From Paraburkholderia rhizosphaerae (GTDB taxonomy: Bacteria; Pseudomonadota; Gammaproteobacteria; Burkholderiales; Burkholderiaceae): a stretch of 64,000 bases of DNA. The notes beneath the pieces are model-generated. The model saw only the letters and a list, made by a program, of their open reading frames with translations, was not told where the DNA came from and made no database searches. Shown piece by piece: positions 10,791 to 19,601 of this stretch. Numbering within the stretch: position 1 is the first letter of the stretch; each line of letters opens with the position of its first letter. A program made the position numbers and the translations under genes. The stretch is taken from positions 1-64,000 of the forward strand of contig NZ_SORE01000028.1 in assembly GCF_004366595.1 (NCBI RefSeq). Reading direction: 5' to 3'.

Positions 10791-12008
10791 ATGAAAGCGA
10801 AGGTAAAGCTCTTAAGCGCGGTATCGGTGTGTGTGTCGATGTGGACAGGAAGTGCGTGGGCGCAAAGCTATACGCAAGCGAACCTGGTGTCGAACAATGC
10901 GGGCGCGGCAAATTCTGTCGATACGCAGCTTGGCGGTCCGATGGGTATGTCGCGATTGTCCAGTTCGGAATGGTGGGTGTCGGATTCGCAGACGGGCGTT
11001 AGCACGCTGTACATCGGCGACGGTACAAAGAATGCGCTGGTCGTGACGATTCCGGCGGCGCGCGCTTCGCAATCGGGCGCGGCGGCGACAGGAACGCCGA
11101 CGGGCACGATCGACAACAATAGTCCGACGGACTTCCTGGTACAGGGCAAACCGTCGATATTCCTGTTCTGCACACTGGACGGCGCAATTGCCGGATGGAA
11201 TCCGGCGGTCGGCGCGGTGACAGGCCCGACGCCGGCCTCGAACCACGCGGAAATTGTCGCGACCGGTCAGCCGGGCTCGATCTATACCGGCATGGCCAGC
11301 GCGTTTCTGAATGGCAAGCGCTTTCTGTATGCGGCGAATTTCGGTCGCAACGGTATCGATGTCTTCGATTCGACGTTTCGCGCGGTGAGATTGCCGCAAG
11401 GCGATGCCGGGCCGTTGCGCTTCGACAGCAATCACTTCTATGCCGATAACGCGGCGTTCCAGGATGAGCGTCTACCGGCCGGTTATTCGCCGTACAACAT
11501 TCAGGCCATCGGCAACGATCTGGTTGTGACGTATGCGTATCATCCGGATCGCCGAAGCACGAGTCCGGTGGCGGGTCCTGGGTTGGGTTATGTCGATGTG
11601 TTTTCTTCGGCGGGCATTTTGCTCGCGCGTCTGGAGCATGGCGAGTTTATGAATGCGCCTTATGGGGTTGCGCTGGCGCCGCTGGATTTTGGCGCGTTCA
11701 GTCATGACCTGCTCGTCGCTCAGTCGGGGGATCAGAATGGGCAGTCGGGTGGGGTCGTCGCAGCGTTCGATATGGTCACCGGGAAGTTTGATGGCCTCAT
11801 GAAGGATGGCAGCGGGAAGACGCTGGTGATTCCGGGGTTGCGTGGTATCGCGCCGGGAAATACATCGCCGGCTAATCTGGATGCGGCAGGTGCGCCGGCT
11901 GCGGAGCTCTATTTCACGGCGTTTACTGGACAGGCTGCGGGTGGGAATGCGTTGTTCGGATTTCTTGCGCCTGTTGCCGCGGATCTGATCAAGGGGAATG
12001 ACCAGTAA
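10791..12008 (+). CDS. TIGR03118 family secreted protein of unknown function
   Basis: A 405-residue protein with a signal peptide (hydrophobic 5-20, cleavage near AWAQ, residue 25). The mature start (YTQANLVSNNAGAANSVD...) and the recurring WVSDSQTGVSTLY and YAANFGRNGIDVFD segments match the TIGR03118 family, a beta-propeller-like group of exported proteins whose biochemical role is not established. The start is supported by GGAG about six bases upstream. It stands alone between tpsBA and the aminopeptidase. The GC and codon pattern become less biased toward the 3' end. Family assignment is from recalled motifs; no function is proposed. Confidence 0.82.
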   Translation: MKAKVKLLSAVSVCVSMWTGSAWAQSYTQANLVSNNAGAANSVDTQLGGPMGMSRLSSSEWWVSDSQTGVSTLYIGDGTKNALVVTIPAARASQSGAAATGTPTGTIDNNSPTDFLVQGKPSIFLFCTLDGAIAGWNPAVGAVTGPTPASNHAEIVATGQPGSIYTGMASAFLNGKRFLYAANFGRNGIDVFDSTFRAVRLPQGDAGPLRFDSNHFYADNAAFQDERLPAGYSPYNIQAIGNDLVVTYAYHPDRRSTSPVAGPGLGYVDVFSSAGILLARLEHGEFMNAPYGVALAPLDFGAFSHDLLVAQSGDQNGQSGGVVAAFDMVTGKFDGLMKDGSGKTLVIPGLRGIAPGNTSPANLDAAGAPAAELYFTAFTGQAAGGNALFGFLAPVAADLIKGNDQ

Positions 12009-12167
12009 GTGTGGGCTTGTAGACCGCGATGGGGTTTGCTGAATCCGGCGGACACGCGGATGCCATCGTGGTTTATGAGCACCTGGGCTTGGCGAACTTG
12101 TGCTGCGCGGATGCTTCGCGTACCTGCGCGGTCGCCTCTGCGCCAGCTGTTTATCGTTCTAACGGCA

Positions 12168-12209
12168 TAAAAAACGTCCCGACCTTGAAGGCTACAAGCC
12201 GGGACGTTT
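12168..12209 (-). terminator. Rho-independent terminator of the aminopeptidase gene
   Basis: A perfect 10-bp inverted repeat, AAACGTCCCG (12172-12181) and CGGGACGTTT (12200-12209), with an inner CTTG/CAAG pairing in the loop. Read on the minus strand the stem is followed by a run of six T residues, the classical intrinsic terminator layout. It lies 18 bases past the stop of the minus-strand gene. Confidence 0.88.
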
Positions 12210-12226
12210 CAGACTACGCGATATCG

Positions 12227-14404
12227 TTACTCAGTTGCGGCAGCACGCCCGCTAAACTTGCCCTGGTAGTGCAGCACGGGCCGCTCGGTGTCGAGGTCCG
12301 GCTGTGCAATCATCTGGCGCAGCGCAATCGGATTCGATGGCGTCAGAGACTTGATCGTAGTCGATCGCGACGCATTCGCGAGGCCCGAGGCAACGAGGCG
12401 CGCGGCGTCCTGCTGCAGATTGGTCAGGAGTGCAGGATCAGACGCGATTGTGGTGCTCTGCGTGAGCAGTTGGCTCCATGCATTGTCGCCATAGTTGACT
12501 ACGTAATAGTCGAGCCCGGTCGGATTTGCGAGCACGGCGGAACAGCCGTTCAGCCGCACTTGCATCTGCGTATCTTTCAGGGCCACTGCCTTGCGCCGGA
12601 TAAGGCCGTCACCATACGCAAGCGTTACCGGCACGGTCCATTGAATGCCGGGATACTTGTTCTGGTTCGGATAGGGAGCTTGCTTCAACGTGACGATGGT
12701 CTGGCCGGTCGTCAGATCGCACTGCGTGTCGAGCGTCACCAGCGGTACGCCAGTCTGACGCACATAGCTGTCACCAATCGCCTCCATCGGTTCGCCGCTT
12801 GCCTTCGATAGCTCCTTCCACAACCGCTTCGGCGTGACATTGCCGAACGAGTAGTCGGTCAGATACGACTGCAGGCCCTTGCGCATCACGCTGTCGCCCA
12901 GATAGTTCTCGATCGTCCTGAGCACAAAGCCGCCCTTGTTATACGTGAACGCGCTCGCCCGGACCACAAAGTCGTTCGACGCCCAGTCGTTGAAATTCGG
13001 CTGGATCGGGTATGCATCGTTGCGCAGATCCCTGGTCATCACACTGTGCTTGCTGAGAACTTCGCTCGTCAGCTTGAAGCGATCGGGGAAGAACAGGATC
13101 TTCGTCTTGTTCTCGAAGTATCGGGCAAACGATTCATTCAACCAGATGTCATCCCACCAGTCGAGCGTCACCAGATCGCCGAACCACTGGTGTGCGGCTT
13201 CGTGCGTGAGCACTTTCATGCCGTAGTCGGACATTGGCGTGCCCGGAGCCGGAAGGATATCGTCGGCAAACTCGAGAATGGCCCCCCAGTTTTCCATGCC
13301 ACCGAAGTTCAGGTCCTTCTGCGCCTTGAACGCGTCGTTCGCGGCAACGGTGTCGAACTTGGTCAACGGTAGCGCGATACCCGTGTAGCGGTAGTAGTAG
13401 TCAAGCGCCTGCTTGGTCTGCTGCATCGCCGGCACGGCCCAGTCGCGCATGCCAGGCGGCGTGAAGATGCGCAGGTGCATGCTCTTGTGGTCCTTCAGCG
13501 GGCTCACGAAGTCGTCTTCGAGCGTGTCGAACATGCCGCCGCCGAAGAACAGCAGATACGACGGCATCGGCGGCGTCTTTTCGAATGACACACGCTTATA
13601 GCCGCTATCCACAGTGACGGGCGGCAGTTCCGCTCCATTCGATACCACGCGCCAGTTCTGCGGCACTTCCGCCTGCACTTCGTACGTCGGACGGAACGCG
13701 GGTTCATCCCAGCCCGGGAACCATTGCCGCGCAAGGTTGCTTTCGCCTTGCGTGAGAATCGCGCCGCTGGTCGTGCCGTCGGTCGATTTCAGGTCGACGC
13801 GGAACACGCCTTCGGCCGCCGAGCAGCCGGGGTACTTGTCGTCGCCGCAGCTGCCGCCGGTTTGGTTTGCCGGGTCGTCGTAGGTCTTGAAGTTGATGAT
13901 GCCGGTCCACTCCATATGCAGCGAGTACTTGCCTGCCGCGATATGGCCGCTCGCCGGGCGCAGCTGATAAAAATCGCCGGTATCCTCGGGCGTCGGGATC
14001 AGTTCAATGTTGCCCGGCTGGAGTACGGTTTTGCCATTCGCGAAGTTAATGCGGTGTCCGGCAATCTCGATCTGGTTGACGTTCTTCGTGATCTCCAGTT
14101 CGACGTCCGCCCGTCCATCGAAGGTAGACAGGTCCGGATTCGGCCGGAACCAGAGCTTGTAATTGATCGGCTTGACCGTATTGGGCAATTCAACCGGCTT
14201 CACGGTTTTGTTGATGGTTTTATCGGCCGCGACCTGCGCGGTCGGCGGGGCCAGCGCGGCAGGCTGAGACGCCGCGGCGCCACCGGTTTGCTGCGACGAC
14301 CTGCTCGAAGAAAGCCCCGTCTGGTCTTCCCCCCCACAAGCGGCTAACGCCAGCGTACCGGCCAGCATCAGGCATAGCGTCTTCAATTGAAAAGGCGTAG
14401 GCAT
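12227..14404 (-). CDS. M1 family metallo-aminopeptidase, lipoprotein
   Basis: Zinc aminopeptidase that removes N-terminal residues from peptides. It is probably anchored in the envelope: the N-terminus has a lipobox (LAAC, Cys23) followed by a low-complexity Ser/Gln/Ala linker (about 24-60). The N-terminal beta domain covers roughly 65-270. The exopeptidase motif is GGMEN at 368-372 (variant of GAMEN). The zinc site is HEAAH at 401-405 with the third ligand Glu424 in WLNES, giving the exact HExxH-x18-E spacing. At 725 residues it is shorter than E. coli PepN (about 870), so the C-terminal helical domain is reduced. It is monocistronic with a strong terminator downstream. The start is the only one that puts the signal sequence at the N-terminus. 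Confidence 0.92.
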   Translation of the reverse strand: MPTPFQLKTLCLMLAGTLALAACGGEDQTGLSSSRSSQQTGGAAASQPAALAPPTAQVAADKTINKTVKPVELPNTVKPINYKLWFRPNPDLSTFDGRADVELEITKNVNQIEIAGHRINFANGKTVLQPGNIELIPTPEDTGDFYQLRPASGHIAAGKYSLHMEWTGIINFKTYDDPANQTGGSCGDDKYPGCSAAEGVFRVDLKSTDGTTSGAILTQGESNLARQWFPGWDEPAFRPTYEVQAEVPQNWRVVSNGAELPPVTVDSGYKRVSFEKTPPMPSYLLFFGGGMFDTLEDDFVSPLKDHKSMHLRIFTPPGMRDWAVPAMQQTKQALDYYYRYTGIALPLTKFDTVAANDAFKAQKDLNFGGMENWGAILEFADDILPAPGTPMSDYGMKVLTHEAAHQWFGDLVTLDWWDDIWLNESFARYFENKTKILFFPDRFKLTSEVLSKHSVMTRDLRNDAYPIQPNFNDWASNDFVVRASAFTYNKGGFVLRTIENYLGDSVMRKGLQSYLTDYSFGNVTPKRLWKELSKASGEPMEAIGDSYVRQTGVPLVTLDTQCDLTTGQTIVTLKQAPYPNQNKYPGIQWTVPVTLAYGDGLIRRKAVALKDTQMQVRLNGCSAVLANPTGLDYYVVNYGDNAWSQLLTQSTTIASDPALLTNLQQDAARLVASGLANASRSTTIKSLTPSNPIALRQMIAQPDLDTERPVLHYQGKFSGRAAATE

Positions 14405-15143
14405 TATTTGTCCTTTTTAGATAAAAATCCGCACATTTTTGATTACGTTCTTTTGGGTTACACAAAACACAAGGCAAAACAAATCCATCACACGCAATAG
14501 GTGTGTGAAAAATAAAAGCAATAGAAGTGGCGAATGCGGTATTCGGCCCGCTCACTCGATTCAGGAGCTTGCAGCGGATACGGAAAATGTTCGAAACGCG
14601 GCGACGCAGGTCCGCTTGCAGCCGGAATAGCCCTGCTGCGCCGGCCCGCAGCCAACCTTAACATAAGCGTTCGATTTGGTAACCGTTTGCTTACGACGCG
14701 AAGTAGATTAATTGGGTGGCCGGCAAGGTGTCAACTTCATTTCAAAATATTTAACGCGAATTGTCGCGCTCGATATGCACACGCCTTGCAATATCCGACC
14801 TTGAATCTGCAGTGCATAAATGGAATAATTTACTTACGCCAATTCGCCAAAAATACATAATTACCGCATTTTTAACTATTGGGATCTATAGCAACCTGCG
14901 CGCACAGTACGACGCCAGTCAGTGCGGAACAGATGTCAGCGTGCGCATTGCGGGGCGTATCGTAAACGATGCGCTCAAGCAGTTCGATCGAAGTCCACCC
15001 GAAACCAGATGTCAGGTCCCATGCAACCTGAACAATAAAAACCGAAAGCATCCCTTCATTACCCGAATCGCATTCCCCCAGCCCCGCTTCCCGACTCCGG
15101 GTACCATCGCATAACCCGCAACACAACCAGTCAAGAGGACACC
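14405..15143. other. 739-bp intergenic region, AT-rich in the middle
   Basis: Divergent promoter region for the aminopeptidase (leftward) and the reductase gene (rightward). Bases 14400-14530 and 14690-14900 are markedly AT-rich compared with the window. No ORF here has a supporting ribosome binding site or recognisable family. No RNA gene was recognised. Confidence 0.55.
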
Positions 15144-16028
15144 ATGGCAAAAGCTGGCTTTATTGGACTCGGCATCATGGGCACGCCAATGGCGGCCAAT
15201 CTGATCAAAGGCGGTCACACGCTATTCCTGCACAGCCGTTCCGGCGTACCCGACGAACTCGTCAAGCAAGGCGGCAAGGCCTGCGCGACGCCCGCCGAAG
15301 TCGCGCGTGAAGCCGACATCGTGTTCCTGATGGTGCCCGACACGCCGCACGTCGAAGCCGTGCTGTTCGGCGAGAACGGTGTCGCGTCGACGCTCGGCAA
15401 AGGCAAGACCGTGGTCGACATGAGCTCGATCTCGCCGATCGCGACCAAAGGCTTCGCGAAGCGCATCAACGATCTCGGCAGCGACTATCTCGACGCGCCG
15501 GTTTCGGGCGGCGAGGTCGGCGCCAAAGCCGCCACGCTGACGATCATGATCGGCGGCCCGCAGCCGGTGTTCGACAAGATCAAGCCGATGTTCGAACTGA
15601 TGGGCAAGAACATCACGCTGGTCGGCAATAACGGCGACGGTCAGACCGCGAAGGTCGCGAACCAGATCATCGTCGCGCTGAATATTCAGGCGGTTGCCGA
15701 AGCGCTGCTGTTCGCATCGAAGGCCGGCGCGGACCCGGCGAAGGTGCGCGAAGCGCTAATGGGCGGCTTTGCATCGTCGCGTGTGCTCGAAGTGCACGGC
15801 GAACGGATGGTCAAGCGCACGTTCAACCCAGGCTTTCGCATTAACCTGCATCAGAAAGACATCGGCCTCGCAAACGAAGGCGCGAAAGCGCTCGGCGTAT
15901 CGCTGCCGCACACCGGCGCGATGCAGCAACTGATGAACGCGTGCGTCGCGCTCGGCTTCGGCGACCTCGATCATTCGGCGCTGTGCCAGGCGATCGAAAC
16001 GTTGTCCGCACATCGAATCGCAGGCTGA
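15144..16028 (+). CDS. glxR: 2-hydroxy-3-oxopropionate (tartronate semialdehyde) reductase
   Basis: NAD(P)H-dependent reductase of the beta-hydroxyacid dehydrogenase family, converting tartronate semialdehyde to D-glycerate in glyoxylate/glucarate catabolism. At 294 residues it has family length. The Rossmann motif GLGIMG is at 8-13, the substrate-binding DAPVSGG at 117-123, and the catalytic Lys is Lys170 in TAKVANQ. AGAGGA lies seven bases before the ATG. In many proteobacteria glxR follows gcl and hyi; neither is here. A GntP-type permease follows after 193 bp, which suggests an uptake-plus-reduction unit for a C3 or sugar acid. 3-Hydroxyisobutyrate dehydrogenase is the main alternative, but DAPVSGG.VGA.AATLTIMIGG fits GarR/GlxR better. 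Confidence 0.85.
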   Translation: MAKAGFIGLGIMGTPMAANLIKGGHTLFLHSRSGVPDELVKQGGKACATPAEVAREADIVFLMVPDTPHVEAVLFGENGVASTLGKGKTVVDMSSISPIATKGFAKRINDLGSDYLDAPVSGGEVGAKAATLTIMIGGPQPVFDKIKPMFELMGKNITLVGNNGDGQTAKVANQIIVALNIQAVAEALLFASKAGADPAKVREALMGGFASSRVLEVHGERMVKRTFNPGFRINLHQKDIGLANEGAKALGVSLPHTGAMQQLMNACVALGFGDLDHSALCQAIETLSAHRIAG

Positions 16029-16043
16029 TCGCAGCCTGACTTC

Positions 16044-16081
16044 GCGTGATCGATGCGCATCCGCTTGCGCTTCGATCACGC
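16044..16081 (+). terminator. Hairpin after glxR (possible terminator)
   Basis: Perfect 10-bp inverted repeat GCGTGATCGA (16044-16053) and TCGATCACGC (16072-16081) with an 18-nt loop that itself contains GCGC/GCGC. It starts 16 bases after the glxR stop. There is no T-run, so it may act as a Rho-dependent or 3'-end stabilising hairpin rather than an intrinsic terminator. Confidence 0.5.
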
Positions 16082-16221
16082 CACCACCCGGCGACAACAC
16101 GCTGTCAGCTTCAATGCCTCTACACTGCAGCAACCGCTACAATCGCCGCTGACCGACGGGCGGCCTCTCGCGTAGCACATCGGCACTGCCCCGGCCTCTT
16201 TCTTACGCCCCCGGAGACGCA

Positions 16222-17598
16222 GTGCACCTTACAACCACCTTGACCCCCTGGTCATCTCACGACACGCGCCTGATTCTTGCGTGCGCACTCGGCCTCGCGC
16301 TGATCATCGTTTTCATTAGTGCGCTGAAAATCGCGCCGTTCCTGTCGATTCTGATCGGCACATTCGCTGCCGGCTTTACCGCGAATCTGCCGCTTGAAGC
16401 GGTAGCGAGCGCATTCAGCAAAGGTGCCGGCGCGCTGCTCGGCGATGTCGGCATCATCATCGCGCTCGGCGCGATGCTCGGTGCACTGATGGCGGACTCC
16501 GGCGCGGCCGACCGCCTCGTCACCACAATCCTCGACCATGCGACGCCGCGCCGCTTGCCATGGATGATGGCGCTCGTTGCGATCATCATCGGCTTGCCGC
16601 TGTTCTTCGAAGTAGGCCTCGTGATGATGGTGCCGATCATCTTCGTGATGGCCCGCCGCTCGCGGCAACCGATCCTGCGCATCGCGATTCCCGCGCTTGC
16701 CGGCATGACCACGTTACATGCGCTGCTGCCGCCGCACCCGGGCCCGCTGATCGCCGTCAGCGCGCTGCATGCGGATCTCGGCATTACGCTTGGGCTCGGT
16801 CTGATCGTCGCGATTCCCGCGGTAATTCTCGCGGGGCCGATTTACGGCGGCATGCTTTCAAAACGCATGCAAATTACCGAGCCCGAAGAGATGGGCAAGC
16901 TGTTCCGCTCCGAAACCGCCCCCACGGAACTTCCCGGCTTTGCGATCTCGCTCATTACGATTCTGCTGCCGGTCGTGCTGATGCTCGGCCGCACCGTCGC
17001 CAAGCTGCTGCTCGAACCGAAAACACTCGTGTTCGACACACTCGACTTTCTCGGTGAGCCACTCGTCGCGCTCGGCCTGACCGTGCTCTTCGCGATCGTC
17101 GCGCTTGGCTGGTCGCGCGGCATGCCACGCGAGCGGGTCGGCGGCATTCTGCGCAAAAGCCTGCCGCCGATCGCCGCACTGCTGCTGACCATCGGCGCGG
17201 GCGGCGGCCTGAAGCAGACGCTCGTGGTCGCGGGCATCAGCACGACGATCGGCAAGATCGCAGTTGGCGCGCATCTGCCGCTCATCGTGCTCGCATGGCT
17301 GATCGCCGTCGCGCTGCGCCAGGCGACCGGCTCCGCGACTGTCGCAACCACCACGACCGCCGGCATCGTCGCGCCGGTTGTCGCCGGTTTGCCGGCTACG
17401 CACAATTCGCTGCTTGCGCTCGCGATCGGCGCGGGCTCGGTGTTCTTCTGTCACGTCAACGATGCCGGCTTCTGGATGGTGCGCGAGTACTTCGGACTCC
17501 AGCTCAAACAAACCGTATTCGTCTGGTCGATTTTGCAGACCATCGTCTCGGTGGTAGGACTGGTGTTGACGCTGGTGTTGTGGGGCGTGCTGGCCTGA
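16222..17598 (+). CDS. GntP family permease (gluconate/sugar-acid:H+ symporter)
   Basis: Inner-membrane importer of sugar acids driven by protons. It has 458 residues and about 12-14 hydrophobic segments throughout. Family features include FFEVGLVMMVPIIF near 131-145, the LLPPHPGP loop near 170 and HVNDAGFW near 415, typical of GntP/GntT. The start is GTG at 16222, with CCGGAG about six bases upstream; no ATG precedes the first membrane segment. It follows glxR in the same direction, so the substrate could be glycerate, gluconate or a related acid. The sequence alone does not settle the substrate. Confidence 0.87.
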   Translation: MHLTTTLTPWSSHDTRLILACALGLALIIVFISALKIAPFLSILIGTFAAGFTANLPLEAVASAFSKGAGALLGDVGIIIALGAMLGALMADSGAADRLVTTILDHATPRRLPWMMALVAIIIGLPLFFEVGLVMMVPIIFVMARRSRQPILRIAIPALAGMTTLHALLPPHPGPLIAVSALHADLGITLGLGLIVAIPAVILAGPIYGGMLSKRMQITEPEEMGKLFRSETAPTELPGFAISLITILLPVVLMLGRTVAKLLLEPKTLVFDTLDFLGEPLVALGLTVLFAIVALGWSRGMPRERVGGILRKSLPPIAALLLTIGAGGGLKQTLVVAGISTTIGKIAVGAHLPLIVLAWLIAVALRQATGSATVATTTTAGIVAPVVAGLPATHNSLLALAIGAGSVFFCHVNDAGFWMVREYFGLQLKQTVFVWSILQTIVSVVGLVLTLVLWGVLA

Positions 17599-17614
17599 GC
17601 CGTGCAATCGCGCG

Positions 17615-17634
17615 GCACGGGCACAAGCCCGTGC
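17615..17634 (+). terminator. Strong GC hairpin after the GntP gene
   Basis: GCACGGGC (17615-17622), loop ACAA, GCCCGTGC (17627-17634), extendable by flanking CGCG pairs with a one-base bulge. It lies 16 bases after the stop and is followed by GCGCGTTTC, with only a short T-run. A weak intrinsic terminator is likely. Confidence 0.55.
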
Positions 17635-17836
17635 GCGCGTTTCATCGGACGAGCTCAACGCATATCAAATGATGATGCCGTTCACCCGCACGCGTTCTTC
17701 TTATGAAGTGGCCCGTGTCTGTGTTCAAACGCACACATTGGTGTAACAGGTTATTGTCATCGAAACACAGACCGGCTAGTTTTGTTCGCTGACACGGCTT
17801 CTACCTCAAGCAACATGACTTCAAAGGAGACCCACC

Positions 17837-18451
17837 GTGCTGTCCGCAAAGAGGCTCCCCCCGGCGCCGCTCGCCGCACTTTCGATTGCCGTCGCATCGA
17901 TTTCGCTGATCGTGCCGGTCACTGCATCGGCCGACGACAGCAACCCCGCACCCGGCAATACACCGGTGACCGTCAATTCGGTTAGCGCGCAGCCCGCCGC
18001 TAGCGATCCATCCGCGAACCCCGAGGCCGCCGCGCCGAACGCGAGTTCGGCAGCGGCAATCAACCCGGCCGACCCGAATCCGCCGGACATCCAGGGACAA
18101 GTGGTGCTAGGCGACGGATTCGTCTATCAAGGCAGTCTGCGCAACGGCATGCCTGACGGCAAAGGTGTAAAACGCTGGCCGACCGGAGACTGGGTGTACG
18201 GCACGTTTGTGCAAGGGAAACTCGACGGCGACGCGATCATTCATCATGCGGACGGCGGCTCGTTGACCGGTACTTTCAGACAAAACGCGCCGTGGGAAGC
18301 GGTCGAAAAAGATGCGCAAGGCAACGTGGTCGCGATGTATCAAGGCGGTGTGATGCGCGCGGCCACGCAGATGGCCGCACCGTCAGGCCAAGCCGGCGCG
18401 ACGCCGGCATCGCAGCAGATTCATTCGGGAACTCCGGTTCCCAAACAGTAG
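17837..18451 (+). CDS. Secreted MORN-repeat protein
   Basis: A 204-residue exported protein. The GTG start at 17837 has AAAGGAGA six bases upstream. A signal peptide covers residues 1-31 (cleavage near TASA). An Ala/Pro/Asn-rich linker runs to about residue 90. MORN-type repeats then follow at about 93-150, of the form Y.G..RNG.PDGKG....GD and Y.G.F..GK.DG. The C-terminal 40 residues are low-complexity Gln/Ala/Pro. MORN repeats mediate membrane or protein contacts; the specific role is unknown. It stands alone, with opposite-strand nitrile hydratase genes downstream. Confidence 0.78.
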   Translation: MLSAKRLPPAPLAALSIAVASISLIVPVTASADDSNPAPGNTPVTVNSVSAQPAASDPSANPEAAAPNASSAAAINPADPNPPDIQGQVVLGDGFVYQGSLRNGMPDGKGVKRWPTGDWVYGTFVQGKLDGDAIIHHADGGSLTGTFRQNAPWEAVEKDAQGNVVAMYQGGVMRAATQMAAPSGQAGATPASQQIHSGTPVPKQ

Positions 18452-18541
18452 CGGCGTCTGCCACACGAAACGCGTGTTGGTCGCGGTACTTCGCGGCGGG
18501 GTGCATCCTCGAAACCGCGGCCAATACGTTGATGTCGCACT

Positions 18542-18919
18542 TCAAAGCTCGATCGGCTGCCCGTGCGGCGTACGGCGCGCCGCCCGATCCCACGCGTCGC
18601 GTCTTTCCAGCAAACCTTCGCTTGTCACGCAGCCTTTCGCCGCGGCAATCCGCTCGAGCGCGGTCAGCCAGTGGCGATAGTACGTATCGCCGCGGTCCGG
18701 GTCGCCTTCTGCTTGCGCGTCGCGAATCGCTTCATGCAGCGTCGCCGCCCATTCCGCCCACGTAAACACACCGCGCCGATGCAGCGCGAGCGTCATCGCA
18801 AACGCCGCAGCCTCCCATGGCGCGCCGAACACCGGCGCGTCACCGTCGCGTGGCAACGCCGGCAAGTGCGCGAGCAACACGGACGATTCGTTTGACTCGT
18901 TTGACATGCATGTCGTCAT
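18542..18919 (-). CDS. Nitrile hydratase activator / accessory protein (P14K type)
   Basis: Small chaperone that helps insert cobalt into, or exchange subunits of, nitrile hydratase. It has 125 residues from the chosen ATG at 18919, 16 nt after the beta-subunit stop; a second in-frame ATG lies at 18907. The N-terminal part shows FGAPWEAAAFAMTLALHRRG and the following TWAEWAA.L segment typical of this family, which also resembles the N-terminal part of the beta subunit. The longer upstream extension runs antisense and into the beta-subunit gene and is not credible. It is the last gene of the alpha-beta-activator operon. Confidence 0.85.
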   Translation of the reverse strand: MTTCMSNESNESSVLLAHLPALPRDGDAPVFGAPWEAAAFAMTLALHRRGVFTWAEWAATLHEAIRDAQAEGDPDRGDTYYRHWLTALERIAAAKGCVTSEGLLERRDAWDRAARRTPHGQPIEL

Positions 18920-18935
18920 GGTTCGATGGCCTGGT

Positions 18936-19601
18936 TCAATGCGGGTCAGCAGGTTCGAGATACGGCTCCCAGCAATCGACGCATACCGACGCCGCGCTCG
19001 TATCGTCGCCCCACAGTTCGGTTGCCGCGAAGCGCACTGTATAAAGCCAACGCGGCTGTTCGCCCTGCCCGATCGCATGTGCATCGGGAAACACATGCGC
19101 GCCGCGCACCGCGACGATTTCACCGCGTTTGCCACGGCAATAGCGCGGCAAACGGGTGTGCGTGGCCGGGTTCAGTTGACGGGCACGTACCGCGTCGCCG
19201 ACCACGAAACGCGCCGGATAGTTCATCGGTCTGTCATACGGAAAGCCTTTCAGCAAGGCTGCTGGCACCTCCGCTGCCCGAAACACGCGCTTGACCGGCG
19301 CAGCCGCTTGCATCGAATGGCCGGCCTGGATTTCGTCCGCGCTAGCGAGGCCGTGTTCGATCAGCAGCTTGCATAAGCCTTCGTACCAGATCTGGTAGTA
19401 CGTACTGGTCCAGTACTGCACGGGCGGCAGGCTTTCGCGCGCGGCGCGCGAACTGTCGATGTTCCACGTGCCGGTCGCGCCCATCGCCAGCGTCAGCGCC
19501 AGCACACGCGGCTCCCAGTCCGCGTGGAATAACGGTTCGTCCGCTACGGGCCGCACCGGGCCGAACGACTGCATGCCGCCCATGTCCTGTGCGCCGTTCA
19601 T
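18936..19601 (-). CDS. nthB: Nitrile hydratase subunit beta
   Basis: Structural partner of the alpha subunit in the enzyme that hydrates nitriles to amides in the cytoplasm. It has 221 residues, usual length. It begins MNGAQDMGGMQSFGPV, the conserved beta-subunit N-terminus, which fixes the start at 19601. WTSTYYQIWYEGL lies near 64-76. The C-terminal SH3-like domain includes RGKRGEIVAV and WLYTVRF..TELWG. The ATG shares one base with the alpha-subunit stop (TGATG), so translation is coupled. Confidence 0.93.
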   Translation of the reverse strand: MNGAQDMGGMQSFGPVRPVADEPLFHADWEPRVLALTLAMGATGTWNIDSSRAARESLPPVQYWTSTYYQIWYEGLCKLLIEHGLASADEIQAGHSMQAAAPVKRVFRAAEVPAALLKGFPYDRPMNYPARFVVGDAVRARQLNPATHTRLPRYCRGKRGEIVAVRGAHVFPDAHAIGQGEQPRWLYTVRFAATELWGDDTSAASVCVDCWEPYLEPADPH

